Below are positions 1-12,208 of a stretch of 64,000 bases of DNA, piece after piece. Source of the DNA: Proteles cristata cristata (Eukaryota > Chordata > Mammalia > Carnivora > Hyaenidae); contig JAESUZ010002684.1 of the NCBI GenBank assembly GCA_017311185.1, positions 558,001 through 622,000 of the forward strand. The letters run 5' to 3'. The position numbers and the translations under genes are program-made. The number at the start of each line of letters is the position of its first letter. Positions within the stretch are counted from its first letter, which is position 1. The notes under the pieces are model-generated. The model had not been told where the DNA came from. It saw only the letters and a program-made list of their open reading frames with translations, and made no database searches.

Positions 1-715
1 AGAGAGTGTGGGGGCAAGGTACACTGTTAGCAAGTCAAATGATGAGTATTGGTGCTCTGCTAGTTCCCACAGAGGTCAGTGTGTCAGGGCTGCAGGGCCG
101 GAATCAGAAATGGTGCCTGCCAGCTCCTTTATTCTTGGAGAACTCTCCCAGTGGTCCCTGCCCCTCTGAGACAAGCTCTGACATGAGTGGACACATTTCC
201 TGTCAAGGCATTTTTCAAACGGTCACATCTGTGCTGTATCTCTGCAGGGCTTTTGTGCTGTCTCTTTAAATACAGAGACTGTGTATCCCTCCTGGTTCTC
301 CCAGAGCTAAGCCCACTAATTTTTAAAGTTCCAAGTATTAAGCCCCCCCCCCCCCCACTTATTATAAGAGCTCACATCATTATGCCCCTTTGGTTTTCAA
401 AGTCAGGTGTTATGGGGATTTGTCCTCCCCATGTAGAGCCCCGTGCCTAGGGTGCCTGGTATGAGGGTATGCTCCTGCCCCCAGGCCCCTCCCTCCAGTG
501 GGCAGACCCATAGATCTTTTTAGCCACCAACCACATCTTTTCCCTTCCTACCCTCTTTAGTGTGGCCCCTGCTCTGCATTTAGCTGTGGAGAATCTGTTC
601 GTCAAGACTTTGAGTTGTTTTCTGAGTTATTTACACTGATATGGGTGTTATCTAGTTGTATCCCTGGGAGGCGGTGACCTTAGGATCCTCCCACTCCACC
701 ATCTTCCTCAGAAGT
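1..715 (-). mobile_element. LINE-1 (carnivore type), 5' UTR/promoter region, runs off left edge
   Basis: Read on the minus strand, the element begins near 712 with GGAAGATGGTGGAGTGGGAG and continues through CCTAAGGTCACC...GATACAACTAGATAACACCC. I recognise this from memory as the start of carnivore L1 elements just before ORF1. It then runs leftwards without a break to base 1, so ORF1 and ORF2, if kept, lie outside the window. A run of 14 C (343-356) interrupts it. No L1 ORF is readable here. Family assignment rests on remembered consensus wording, not on an alignment. Confidence 0.65.
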
Positions 716-1565
716 CACCTACTGTTCTTTTTGAAAGGTTAGCGTTCCATGGGTTTTTCAGTGGATGGGCCATTGATCTAGCTTGCTTTTACGCTATCAG
801 GCAGTTTGCTGAATAAGATGATGGCATAATTAAGTTTACTCCTTACTCTAATTCATGCTCTTTTGGCAGATCCTTATGATATTGTTAACATTAACTATTT
901 TCTTTGTTGAGATCTATTTAAAATCCAGCAGTACCTTCTAATAGAAAGTAAAATGGTCACATCAAGATCATTTAATTAAGTCTTGGTATTTTCAATGTTT
1001 TCCCAAGATTAAAGCAAGGAGAGCTTTAAAAAACATATGGAATAGAATCTTAATTTTTGCTAGATCTTCTTAGGGTTACCTTAGGATAGGAAAATAATCT
1101 CCCAATTTTCAAAGGCCATTAAGGCACCTAGACTAAAATGGCATCGTGCCAAGTGGAAAGGGATCATTTGTTACCAGCATATTTTGCTTGGCTGTTAGGT
1201 TCTTGTATTCAACCCAGCAACCAAACTCCTTAATTGTTTTCTGTGTCGGCTCATTTTGACAGCCATTTATTTTTTTTAAATATCAAACTGAAAAGAAATG
1301 ATTATATCCAGTTGATTTCTCTCTGGTAGATAATGCTAGACAAAGACAGGGCATTTATCACAGACGAAGACACTAAGGCGGAGCTGAGGTGCTCAAAGTG
1401 AAAGATGCTTTTTCTTGTGAAGTTGCTTTATTTCAGTGACCTTATTTCTGTTACTCAAAATGACAAAGGGGAAACTGATGAATATTTGAGAAAGACAAAT
1501 AGTTCTTGTGCCCCATGTTACTTCTAAAAAAAATCCTGGCTTTAAAATCAGAGACTCTTGAATGC
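716..1565. other. Intergenic, no feature recognised
   Basis: AT-rich sequence between two L1 fragments. I see no ORF with coding character, no SINE and no simple repeat here. Confidence 0.5.
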
Positions 1566-1569
1566 TTAG

Positions 1570-1725
1570 GACAAACTGAGGGCTGGTGGGGGTAGGGGAG
1601 AGGGGAAGGGGGGTGATGGGCATGAGGGAGGGCACTTGTTGGGATGAGCACTGGGTGTTATATGGAAACCAACTTGACAATAAACTATTAAAGAAAAAAA
1701 TAAAAATTAAAAAATGTGAACATTT
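1570..1725 (+). mobile_element. LINE-1 3' end (carnivore type)
   Basis: The stretch GGGTGATGGGCATGAGGGAG, then GGGATGAGCACTGGGTGTTA, then AACTTGACAATAAACTATTA followed by an A-rich tail is the typical end of carnivore L1 3' UTRs. Compared with the usual layout a piece between the TGTTATATG and AACTTGACAATAAA motifs is missing, so this is an internally deleted, strongly 5'-truncated copy. Confidence 0.75.
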
Positions 1726-3319
1726 GTATTAAAAAATCAGATACTCTTTTTTATTCAAGTGTAAGAGTTTTACATGTGAAATGTCTTTAAGGAATGCCCA
1801 AGTTTTTCTTCCTTCTGGCTTTCAGGAATGAAATAAAAAATTAAATATCAAAGAGCATAAAGGGACTTTTTCTAATTTTTAATTCAGTGATTTCTCAGGT
1901 GGAAAGGCACGGCCACAACGAAGATGGGCTGCACTATTTCCATATGTGCCTACATGTCCATCAGCCAGTAACTATGTTGATTGAATTTGGCTTAATTCTC
2001 AATGAAAACCTAGGGCTTGAGACAAGAATGGGTTTTGTGGGACAGCGTGGAAACAACAACATTATAATAATCTGTTTAATCTTATTGCTAAGAGAAGAGA
2101 GGAAGAGAAAGCAGAAAAAAATTCAGATAGGTGAACTGGGGAGGCAAAGAAATCAGAGAAAAATGTAGCAAATTGTCAGGCAAAAAGGGCGAGTAAAACA
2201 CCAGATCATACCAAAGATGGATTTAAACTTCTTGGTTCTCACTATAATAAGTGAGAAACTCTTACCCTGGAAGACAGGAAAACAACAGGTGGGGCATTTT
2301 CCCTTGAGAAATGTTTGATTTCTTTGTTATTCTCGTAGCTGTCTTGTGTTAGATGCTTGAGCATTCTAGAATATAAACTCATAGTTTAACAGCTGACTTA
2401 AACTAATTTGTGATATCACATTTAATTCTGTTTCAAAGCCCATAAGAATTCTATCTGTGCTTATCAGAATCAAGATTTTACATAAAAACATTCAATATGC
2501 TATTAGCAGGTGTCCATTCAAAAACTACAAGATAACTTCCTTTTTTCCCTACTTCTTTTGTCCACAGACAACTGTGTGACCATACAACCATATTATTATT
2601 CCAGTCCTGGTGTGAGATAGGAGATTTGCGGTGCAAGGTTACGTAGAGGCTAAAGCTGATATTGCAGTTTGGGTGGATTTGCTTCAAAATAATGGCTAAG
2701 AAAACGGAAACTCAACCTTTATGGCAACAATTCAATAATGGGGAGGTGACCAAGGTCACTCGCCTGCACCAACAACCGTCACACAGCATGATCGCACAGG
2801 TATTATTCATTTGGTATCACGGACATGAAGTCATTATAACCAAGGGCGGTGTCAACAGATCAATGTCTGCTGCTCTGGAAAGAAGCTGCTTGTCTTTGCC
2901 TAATGGTTTATATTTGAGAAAGGTCTCAGCACCCACAAATTAACAGTCCACATCATTAGCCTGTAACTATTTTTTTTTATTAAAGCCGACTCTTCTCTTT
3001 CCTTTAGTGCCATATTTTTTTGATGTCAGAATGTCAGAAGTCCTAAACCTTGTGAGATTTTAGAGGATGTATTTTAAAAGACGTGTCAGAATGTGCTCAT
3101 TGGATTCAGCTGTAGGAGACCCTATTACAATCACAGTGGAGCACAAAGGCAGGATTTCAATCTCATCTGTGACATGTAAACAAGTTGTGACCATGGATGC
3201 CTTCTCTAAATTTGTTCTTGGCTTGTTTGCTTGAAGACCAATAGACTCCTTTTGCATTTAATAACCGTCTTGAGGGGATCACATAAAATCATGTCTTTGA
3301 TGGGAGTGTAAAATGTTAT
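1726..3319. other. Intergenic, no feature recognised
   Basis: Mostly unique AT-rich sequence. The ORFs at 1887-2168, 2478-2687 and 2662-2943 have no recognisable protein content and no splice context. I see no young repeat. Confidence 0.5.
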
Positions 3320-3465
3320 GCAAACGTCGGAGTGTGAGCTCAAGTTCACCTGCTTGGTTCAAACCAAGGCTCCACTGTTTGCTGGCTGGGAAACCTAGGG
3401 CAAGTAATTGAAATTTTCATATGTGCGAAGGACTTCAGGAGGATTGTGATGAAAATATTAGTAAA
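3320..3465 (+). repeat. MIR SINE (ancient)
   Basis: Diverged but readable MIR wording in the sense direction: TTCAAACCAAGGCTCCACTG, then CTGGGAAACCTAGGGCAAGT, then AGGATTGTGATGAAAAT. The order matches the tRNA-derived head, core and 3' part of MIR. Confidence 0.55.
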
Positions 3466-3492
3466 ACATATCTATCTCTTAGAACTGTTTTT

Positions 3493-3897
3493 GTTAAGTT
3501 TATTTATTTATTACAATTTTTAAATGTTTATTTTTTTGAGAGAGAGAGAGAGCACAAGCAGAGGGAGACACAGAATCTGAAGTAGGCTCCAGACTCTGAG
3601 CTGTCAGCACTGTACCTGATGCGGGGCTCAAACCCACGAACTGTGAGATCATGACCTGAGCTGAAGTTGGACACTTAGCTGACTGAGTCACCTAGGCGCC
3701 CCTAAGTTTATTTATTATTTTGAGAGAGAGAATGAGCAGAGGAGGGTCGGAGAGAGAGATGGAGAGAGAGAATCCCTAGTAGGCTCTCGCTGTCAGCACA
3801 GAGCCCAATGTGGGACTTGATCCTATGAACTATGAGATCATGACCTGAGCTGAAACCAAGAGTTGGATGCTTAACTGACTGAAGCACTCAGGTGTGC
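3493..3897 (-). mobile_element. CAN-SINE, older copy, split by a second SINE
   Basis: The body at 3717-3897 carries the reversed tRNA-Lys head (ATGACCTGAGCTGAAACCAAGA...ACTCAGGTG). It is flanked by a 16-bp direct repeat CTCTTAGAACTGTTTT at 3476-3491 and 3898-3913, which is its target-site duplication. The region between the left duplication and the body is occupied by a second SINE inserted in its tail, so this copy is the earlier of the two. Confidence 0.85.
3509..3702 (-). mobile_element. CAN-SINE inserted inside the tail of another CAN-SINE
   Basis: A complete reversed SINE with GA-rich stretch, CTGTCAGCACTG and CACCTAGGCGCCCC head. It is bounded by a 14-bp direct repeat TAAGTTTATTTATT at 3495-3508 and 3703-3716. 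That duplication is itself tail sequence of the outer SINE, which fixes the order of insertion. Confidence 0.85.
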
Positions 3898-4164
3898 CTC
3901 TTAGAACTGTTTTGACAAAACAGATAATTAGGATTCTACCCCTCAAGTGATTAACACTCTCCAGATGGAGAGAGCAGCCAATGAATGTTAATCTTTGTTG
4001 ATGTTGTTAGAATGAAACACAAGCCATTCAGTGCATTTGGTACACTTCTCCCTATGGTGTCCTGCTCAAAGTAGATGTTCAGTAACTAGATATTGGGTAA
4101 ACAGGGGCTTGAACACTCTGTTTATCTTTGGCATCACATGAACATGAATGACAGTATTCATTAA

Positions 4165-4380
4165 AAAACAATTTTTTTAAACATTTATTTATTTTTGAGA
4201 GAGAGTGACAGAGAATGAGCAGAGGAGGGGCAGGGAGAGAGGGAGACACAGACTCTGAAGCAGGCTCCAGGCTCTGAGCTGTCAGCACAGAGCCTGACAC
4301 GAGGCTCGAACTCACCAACAGTGAGATCATGACCTGAGCCAAAGTCAGATGCTCAACCGACTGAGCCACCCAGGTGGCCC
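4165..4380 (-). mobile_element. CAN-SINE
   Basis: Reversed copy with T-rich (tail) left end, GAGAGAGAGTGACAGAG, GCTGTCAGCACAGAGCCTGA and a head ending GCCACCCAGGTGGCCC. No clear flanking duplication. Confidence 0.9.
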
Positions 4381-5309
4381 TCATGATTTTTTTTTAATAG
4401 GGAACTTTGGGATCAGTTATCCATCAACGACATCTGTCAAACAAAGATTTTCCTCTTGCAAATTATAGCAGTGCTTTCTGCTGTTTAGATCAAGATGTGC
4501 CCATAAACCCTTGTCTCTTGCTGTTGCCGACCCTCTGCTCCATGGAACCGCTTCCCTTGTTCCATGACGTTCCCAAATCAGAGAAGGAGCTGGCTCAAAG
4601 AATCCAAATGTTTCCTAAATATCGCTTTTCCTTTAAAATTTGCTTGAATTCTTTATGATAGAAAGTGCTTCCTCATGCAACCCACTCTGTAACCAGAGAA
4701 GGAAACTGGGTGCAGGTTTTTCAGGTGCACTTCCCTTCAGTTTCAGAAGGTGCCACCTGACCCCTGAATTTCATCTCTTTCCAGTTACAGACCCCGATGG
4801 GAAAGGACTCAAGAGGTCACCCAGTTTCCAGACTGTCTCTCCCAGTCAAGGGTTATGTCTTCTAAGATAGCTCAGTCTTGACTCTGTTTCCGTTTTTGGA
4901 AGCCCTGATGAACCTTCTAAATCTTTCCTTCAGAATTAAGTCCGTATCTTCCAGACTCCTGGCTGGTGGATTGGAGTTTGTAAGTGGGGGATAAAAGGTT
5001 ATTAGAATTTATTTGCTGAGTCGTACTTATCTGGAGTCATATTTATCCTGTTTGTGAAATAGGTCAGCTATAAATCTTAAGTTTGTATGAATGTCAGTTT
5101 CCTCAGTTCAGCTGAGAATTTCTTGCACATAAACTCCTTTTTGTAAACCTTGGCCATAGACCAGAGACACTGGCAGAAAGACAAGGGATGCACATTTTCC
5201 ATAAATGTTTTGGAATGACCATAAAACAAGAACGTCTTTGTATATATAATTTTCTGGGCACAAGAGTTGAAATGAAGGGCAGGGAATGGATGAGAAAGAC
5301 TAGAAAAGA
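4381..5309. other. Intergenic, no feature recognised
   Basis: Unique-looking sequence. Frames at 4407-4658 and 4640-4870 are open by chance: no known domain, no start or splice context. Confidence 0.5.
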
Positions 5310-5520
5310 AGGAAACTAATGTTTATTACATAGCTATTACCCATCAAACATGTGGCTCTTTTCTAGCTACATGCAGTATCTCATTTTATCAGCTTTGCAA
5401 AGGAGGTACTGTGGCCTGATTTTGTAAGGCTCAGAGAAATTAAGTTATTCATTTAAGATCACACAGCCAGTATGTGGCAAAGTAAGACAGAAATCAAAAC
5501 ACAGGTCTGATACCTTCCTA
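5310..5520 (-). repeat. MIR SINE (ancient)
   Basis: The reverse MIR core is clear: GGCTCAGAGAAATTAAGTTA, then AAGATCACACAGCCAGTATG, then ACACAGGTCTGA. To the left lies the 3' part, including TTTATTACATAGCTATTA. Confidence 0.8.
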
Positions 5521-7558
5521 TCTTCTTTTCCTGTTAACACAAGATTATACCCCATAAACATTCATCGTACATCTCATCCTATGAATATAAAAGTTTACTG
5601 GAGATGTTAAGGAGGAAAAGGTACACTGTTAGATCTTGACCTAGGAAGTCACTTAACCCTGAGATTTTAGGTGTTTTGTTCAATGGACCCAGAAAGCCTA
5701 AAGAAACATGGGGGTTCTAATAAAAAGGTTGGAAAGCTTTATAGAATATTATTTATTTGAAGCAAATTTATTTCAAAGCTGGCCAGAGGCTCTGTGTGGG
5801 AAGAGCATGAAAACTGGTGGGCTTGACACCAGTGAAGTCGAGTGGAGGAACTGAATGTGGTTGGAAAACCATTCAGCTGTTCAGTGGGTGCCCAGAAGAA
5901 CCTTCTAGTCTTCTGGAGCAGCTGCCCATGTTCCTGGAGCTCAGCAGAGGGGCAGTGGGCTGCAGGGACTGTGCCTGCCTGTAGTGTGAGTTCCTGCCCC
6001 TCTGGTGTTCTTACTCGCTGCCCTGCTGCCCCTTAGCTCCACTCTCTGCCCACGTCTGGTGTTTGCAGTCTCAGCTCTGCGTTCCCTCCGCTTCTCCCAA
6101 AGCTCCGTTGCAGCTCTTACCTGCTAGTATTTCCTCTCTGTCTTCTCTGTTCTTGCTGATGTTATAAAATTTCTGCACTTTTAGTTTAACAGATTTTATT
6201 TCCAGAGGCAGTAGAGATAAATGCATGTGTTTGATGTCTCACACACACACAAGAATATACGAACATGTGTTTGCTTATTCTGAGGTGATTTATTTCCATT
6301 ACGATTCCATTCACTTGCCTAAATACTCTCTTGTTTTTTTTCCTCCTCCCATGGCTTCCAAGCCTTTCTGTATTCCTTGTCTTAGAAAGCTCATTGTTCC
6401 CAGAGCCTATGGTCTTGCCTCTCCAAACTCACTCTCGTTCTCGCCTCTGAGGCTGAGCCCCCTGTGTTCATTGTTATCTTCACAAAAGTGCACCCCATTT
6501 CTATTTCTTATGTTGGTGCTCCTCCTCAATAGTAATAAATGACAAACATGTATTCAAAGTTCACTGTGCTCAGTTTCAAAAGAAGCATGCCAGTATGTTA
6601 TCACTGAGGGAACCAGAATTTGAAGTCAGTCTGACCACATGACACATGTCCTTACCCATGCTGCCTTGCTTTATCTTTGTCACTGAACGAGGGAAGTGAG
6701 TCTCACCTCCCTGTATCGGGGGAGGCCTTCAGGTTGGCTAATTTAGGCACTACTTTGCCCATGGGAGATAAGTGGCAAACATGTGCTGCTGTGTCTACCG
6801 CACAATCCTCTCGACACATTTCAGAGGGAAGAATTGTTTTCATCCACATGCCTCATGCAGGTAGTGTTTCCAAACAGTAACGAAAATTGCTTAAATATCT
6901 GTCATACAGAGAGCCAGGCGAGGAAGGTGAGAAAGCAAATCCCCCAACTTAATGTATTTGAGCATTCTGTACTGTTACATGCTTTAAGATTTGTTCTTAT
7001 GTCAAGTTTGTTCATTCATTCTTACATACCTTTTAAAGTTTAAATTAACGGGACCTCTTCTCTTGACCTCACTTTGAATGTTATGTAGAGCACAGCACTG
7101 CCTCATGCCAGGGCCAATGAGATGCCTCTAGGCAAAGATTAGAATTCAAAGACAGGAAAAGAGATGCAATTATCAATAAGTTAAGTATGTGAAAAATCCC
7201 ATGTTGAAATTAAAGGTCTTAATTTACTTTAAATATTTTTATTATGTAGCAGTCACTCTTCATGGACCTAGGCAGGAACAGCCAGAATATATTTCTCTAT
7301 ACTTTAATTACTTTTCCATGTGGGTTTGACAATGTGATGCTTTCTCAGTTTCTGAGAAGTTGTTAAGTTGAAGAGTGCATTTTGGACAGGAACGAATGAG
7401 AGTGACTTGATATCTTTATTCTACAGGCAATGAATAATGAGGAGTTTGTTGGTGATTTATGTTAATCTAAATGTGCTACAGGATATTATCATGTGCTGTA
7501 CAGTCTGTACCAGCAATTCCATCCTCTCTAGAAATATACAATTATCCATGTCTTTTTA
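5521..7558. other. Intergenic, no feature recognised
   Basis: About 2 kb with no SINE. A short CA run lies at 6240-6250. ORFs at 5842-6036, 6225-6542, 6677-6880 and 6783-7043 lack recognisable protein content. Confidence 0.5.
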
Positions 7559-7559
7559 T

Positions 7560-7782
7560 AGATGTTTCGTTATATTGAGAGAGAAAGAGAGAGAGAGTGT
7601 GCGTGTGTTCATGTGTGAATGAGGGAGGGGTAGAGAGAGAAAGAGGGAGACAGAGAGTCCCATGCAGGCTCTGTGTCAGTGTGGAGCCCTTTATGGGACT
7701 CGATCTCAGGAACCATGAGATCGTGACCTGAGTCGAAATCAAGAGTAAGATGCTCAACCAGCTGAACCACCCAGGCTTCCCT
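7560..7782 (-). mobile_element. CAN-SINE, diverged
   Basis: Reversed copy with an expanded GA/GTGTG stretch at 7578-7620, GGAACCATGAGATCGTGACC and head remnant GAACCACCCAGGCTTCCC. The chance ORF at 7542-7823 is a translation of this SINE. Confidence 0.85.
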
Positions 7783-8314
7783 CCATAAGACTTTTTTATG
7801 ACAACCTTAATTTGTACAGTCATTTGATGGTGTTTTAGTTTTTCCCACGATCATAAAGTTGATTTGTCATAATGCAGTAAGAAACATTACATATATATGT
7901 AAAAATGTTATTATATATTTAACTTTTGGATTACTATAAAATTGCTTTATAAAATTCAAGAGATAAAGATTGAAATCTCTAGGTAAACAGATCTTTCCCC
8001 ATTCCGTACTTGTTGTTGAGAAAAAAGAGGAAAGTATTTAAAAAAAAAGTGCTGTATGGACCAGGAAGCTTCAGAATTGAACCTGCTTTCTGGCTCATTC
8101 AAACAGCCGGTTATTTATCGAGCCTCTGTGTGTCTCAAGTCCATGCTGGGCACTAAAACCACCAACCCTGCCCTCAGACAAGTCTGTCCAACCTTTTCTC
8201 TCTGACATCAGCTGCATGGGATGGTTTGTTTTATTGGGGATTCTGAAAAGAGGTATGTGGCAGAAAAGGGACAGAGATGATCCGGATGGTCATAAATGGG
8301 AGACAGCAAAGTGT

Positions 8315-8490
8315 AACCGTCACGGGTCTGGTCTTTCGGTTCAGACTGCCTGTGTTCAAATCTTGGCTCCCTCATTTCCCAGCCATGCAACCTTGACTTT
8401 GACCTCTCTGTGCCTCAGTTCCACATTTGTAAAATAGGAATAATGATGGTAGTTAATTCATAGGATTGTTAATGATTACGGAAAATAATG
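8315..8490 (+). repeat. MIR SINE (ancient)
   Basis: Sense MIR: GACTGCCTGTGTTCAAATCT, then CCAGCCATGCAACCTTGACT, then CTCTGTGCCTCAGTTCCACA, then TTTGTAAAATAGGAATAATG. One of the best preserved MIRs in the window. Confidence 0.85.
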
Positions 8491-8789
8491 CTCAACAAAA
8501 TTTGGTTACCACGGTGTAATTAACAGTATCCTCAGTTTCCTGGTAATTTCCTGAGGGCAGGAGACAGCAGAAAGGTCTTCTCAACATCTGGCTGTTTCCT
8601 AATTTGTTGGTCACAAGAGACAAAGACAGCAGTAAGTCTTCCTGTTGGCAGGGCTGAAGTAGTACATGTCTGCATTACAGTTCTGGGACCAGCTCTATGG
8701 GAGCAGTTCTTACTTAGCACTATGGCGTTAGTATGTCTAATAGGCATTGATAAGTGAGTTTCTCAGATAAACTCTTACAAAATATTTTT

Positions 8790-9010
8790 TTTCTTTAAAA
8801 TTTTTAAACATTTCTTTATTATTGAGAGACAGCAAGAGACACATCATGAGCATGAGAGGGGTAGAGACAGGGGGAGACAAGAGTCTGAAGCAGGCTCCAG
8901 GCTCTAAGCTGTCAGCACAGAGCCCAACGCGAGGCACAAACCCACAAACTGCGGGATGATGACCTGAGCCGAAGTTGCACACTTAACTAACAGCCACCCA
9001 GGCGTGCCCC
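8790..9010 (-). mobile_element. CAN-SINE
   Basis: Reversed copy containing GCAGGCTCCAGGCTCTAAGC, TGTCAGCACAGAGCCCAACG and head CAGCCACCCAGGCGTGCCCC. ACAAAATATTTT on the left and TATAAAATATTTT after a C-rich spacer on the right may be a weak target-site duplication. Confidence 0.9.
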
Positions 9011-9302
9011 CACCCCCTATAAAATATTTTAAATGAAAATGTGTATCTTTACTAAATCAGACAATTACTGTGTGTTCTTTGTGGACTTTTAGAAACTACA
9101 GAGAAGTTTAAAGTCACATCTAGTCCTGTGGCCCAGAGATAAACACTAACTCTCCACTATGTTTCTCTGCATGCACACTTCCGTGTTGAACAGAAAATGG
9201 AATAGACCAGCAAGTGCTTTTGGTGGACTGCTCCTTCATGAAGTAATACACTATTGCTACCTACCTTGAAATCAGACATACTCTTCCAAAATGTCATTTT
9301 TT

Positions 9303-9530
9303 TAACTTAAAATATTTTTTAAATGTTTATTTTATTTTAGAGAGAGAGAGAGAGAGAGAGAATGTGAGCAGGGGAGGGGCAGAGAGAGAGAGGGAGACAC
9401 AGAATCCGGTGCAGGCTCCAGGCTCCGAGCTGTCAGCACAGAGCCTGATATGGGGATTGAACCCATGAACCATGAAATCATGACCTGAGCTAAAGTCGGA
9501 TGCTTGACCGACTGAGCCACCCAGGTACCC
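9303..9530 (-). mobile_element. CAN-SINE
   Basis: Reversed copy with a perfect GA run at 9341-9360, the GTGAGCAGGGGAGGGGCAGA box and head GACTGAGCCACCCAGGTACC. It is followed by an A run at 9536-9551. Confidence 0.9.
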
Positions 9531-9649
9531 TCATTAAAAAAAAAAAAAAAGTAATGAAATGTTTTTAATGTGATGCAAGTTATGTAATGTATTCTTTAAT
9601 ATTTACATTATATTCAATTTTATGCATTTATATTAAAATTACCATTGTT

Positions 9650-9852
9650 GGAGTGCCTGGGTGGCTCAGTCTGCTTAAGTGTCTGACTCTTCATTTTGGC
9701 CCAGGTCACCATCTCACCGTCAGGAGACTGAGCCCTGCATTGGGCTCTGTGCTGGGCATGGAGGCTATTTGAGATTCTCTCTCTCTCTGCCCCTCTCCCC
9801 ACCCCCATCCCCACCACACTCACAGGCTCACCCTCTCCCAATAAATAAATAG
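9650..9852 (+). mobile_element. CAN-SINE
   Basis: Forward copy: head GAGTGCCTGGGTGGCTCAGT, body TTGGGCTCTGTGCTGGGCAT, CT-rich stretch and AATAAATAAAT tail. A short direct repeat CCATTGTT lies at 9642-9649 and 9853-9860. It faces the reversed copy at 9303-9530 across about 120 bp. Confidence 0.9.
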
Positions 9853-9860
9853 CCATTGTT

Positions 9861-10715
9861 AAATATTGTCAACCATGTTCCTTCCTGTCCCCTGTCCCCT
9901 GACGGTGTGCTCTCCTAGTGCTGTGTACTTTGCTGATCAGTCCTTATTACACCAGCAGAGTCCCCCTGGATCATTACCTCAGGCTCCGTGCTTCATTCCT
10001 CCAGTGCACTATACATGCCATGAGAGCCTAGCCTCCATCTGGTTTCACTGGCATAACCATAGTCTCTGGTGTACCGCTTGGCCACAGGCAGCGTATATTT
10101 GTACATGATAAGTATCATCTTCATCTGATAATCATTCTAAAATGTAAATGGTTCTAAAAGTTCATATGGCCTGTTGTTTAGAGCTGAGTATATATGGGAT
10201 GTGATTCTGGAGGGAGGGCATGGAGCTTGTGGGGGTCGGGGTCGGCAGGGCAAGCCGGGGAACAGCTGGTTGGGAGATGAGGGACGGGAGTGAAAAATGT
10301 TCTCTTGACTCCTCTTTTCCCTCATACTTTACATCAAGAGCTCAGTTCTTTCCACTGTCCTTCAGAATAAAATTCGTGGATGCAATGGGATGAGAAACAG
10401 AACCTTCGTTTATTTATGGGGGGATTAAGTAAATGTACTCTTATCTGGGACTGCCTGAATTACATTCAAGGAATCCGATTCCAAGCCTGTGACTTCCCTG
10501 GAAAAAATTCCAGTTCTGTGTCTGGCACATGGTAGTAGGTAAAAGAAGGGGCAGTATTTATGGAGGGCCTATCAGTGACTTTCCTTCATCATTGCCTTCT
10601 GTCTGCTCAGTAGCCTGGAGGAGAGAGGGACTATTCAGGGGCCTGATTGCAACCCTGGTCTAGTTGACTCCTGTGTCTACTTTCCCAGGTCAAAATAAAA
10701 ACATGAGAGAGGATA
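9861..10715. other. Intergenic, possible L2 fragment only
   Basis: 9866-10090 has wording faintly like an L2 3' end (CATGCCATGAGAGCCTAGCC), too diverged to call. The rest shows nothing. ORFs at 9866-10108 and 10137-10325 are not credible genes. Confidence 0.35.
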
Positions 10716-10930
10716 GGGGCGCCTGGGTGGCTCAGTCAATGAAGCATCTGGCTTTGGCTCAGGTCACGATCTCATGGACTGTGAGTTTGAGCCTCGTGTT
10801 GGGCTCTGTGCTGACAGCTCATAGCCTGGAGCCTGCTTCAGAGTCTGTGTCTTCCTCTCTCTCTGGCCTTCCTCTGCTCACTCTTTGTCTCTCTCTGTCT
10901 TAAAAAAATAGATGTTAAAAATTAAAAAAA
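10716..10930 (+). mobile_element. CAN-SINE
   Basis: Forward copy starting GGGGCGCCTGGGTGGCTCAG, with GGGCTCTGTGCTGACAGCTC and GAGCCTGCTTCAGAGTCTGT, ending in an A-rich tail. The chance ORF at 10664-10903 reads through it. Confidence 0.92.
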
Positions 10931-11094
10931 ATTAGAATGAATTCTCAGATTAGATGGGGAGATGCTTATAGCTAATGTAAACAAATTCTAAATAGTAACA
11001 GGGAAGCTATTTCAGTTTATTTAGGTACATCTTGGATGATTCTCACTTATGAATTAGTTTAGAAGCTGGAAGTAAAAAACACTACTGCAGAATA

Positions 11095-11300
11095 TCTTGG
11101 TGGCTCAGTCTGCTTAGCGTCCGATTCTTGATTTTGGCTCAGGTCATGATCTCATGGTTTGTGAGACTGAGCCCCACATTGGGTTCTGTGCTGACACGGA
11201 GCCTGGTTGGAATTCATTCTCTCTCTCTCTCCCTCCTTCTCTCTTTCTCTCTCCCCTTCCCTCCCCCCTCTCTCTCAAAAAATAAACTAAAAAAAACCCC
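11095..11300 (+). mobile_element. CAN-SINE
   Basis: Forward copy with partly eroded head (TATCTTGGTGGCTCAGTCTG), GATTTTGGCTCAGGTCATGA, then a long CT-rich stretch and an AAAAAATAAAC tail. Confidence 0.88.
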
Positions 11301-11988
11301 GCACTAATATGGAGAAACAAACCCATTTAAAATCTCATGTCTAAGAAGATAGAGCCTTTTACCCACACTTGAAGGAGATGCATAAAACATTAAAAGAATT
11401 TCTAGACCCAAAATATTTTATTATAAAGTGTTCGTTCAAAGGCAGTTGATTAAATGGCCTCACACTTTAAAAATTCAGCAAGTGTGCCTTTTTAACATTA
11501 ACTTTATTTTACTTCAGTTACAAGTTCATGAACCTAACAGGAGTTCTAAAAATCTGGCTTTCTTGTTTTTAAATTCAGTGACTGTATTTCTTAGTTCTTA
11601 ATTTCAGGCCAGAACCAGGGCTTTCCCCTATTCTTTGTTAGGAAGTCATCAGCTGCCAGGGCGGAGATGTTGAGGCTGCTTCTGCTTCTAGGCTTTAATA
11701 AAATCCTGTTTCTTTGCTGGGTTCTTGCTCTTACACACTGTGCTCAGTTTAGAGATGTGGTAGAGGAACACGTGTACACCTGTTTCAAGTCTCACTTCGC
11801 ATATGGTCATGATGACCTTTGAGAGGGTATGGAAAGGATCAGGGCACTCAGGAGCTCGCACAAATCCTGCTGGCCCCGGAGGGTCTGCTTTGCACATCCT
11901 TCTGGCATCTCTTTCGTAACTGGCGAGGAAAGTCATTAGCAGTGCTATTTCCATTTGTGCTTTTAGCCAGAAGGTTTCTATTAACACA

Positions 11989-12208
11989 GGGGGTTGGGTG
12001 GCCCAGTCGGGTAAGCATCCGACTTCGGCTCAGGTCATGATCTCACGGTTCGTGGGTTTGAGCCCCGTGTCAGGCTCTGTGCTGACAGCTCAGAGCCTGG
12101 AGCCTGTTTCAGATTCTGTGTCTCCTTCTATCTGCTCCTCTCCTGCTCACGCTGTCTCTTTCTCTCTCAGAAAGAAATAAAAACATTAAAAAAAAAATTT
12201 TTTTTTAA
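11989..12208 (+). mobile_element. CAN-SINE
   Basis: Forward copy with head GGTTGGGTGGCCCAGTCGGG, GTGCTGACAGCTCAGAGCCT and tail AGAAAGAAATAAAAACATTA. It lies about 115 bp before the oppositely oriented copy at 12323-12536. Confidence 0.9.
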
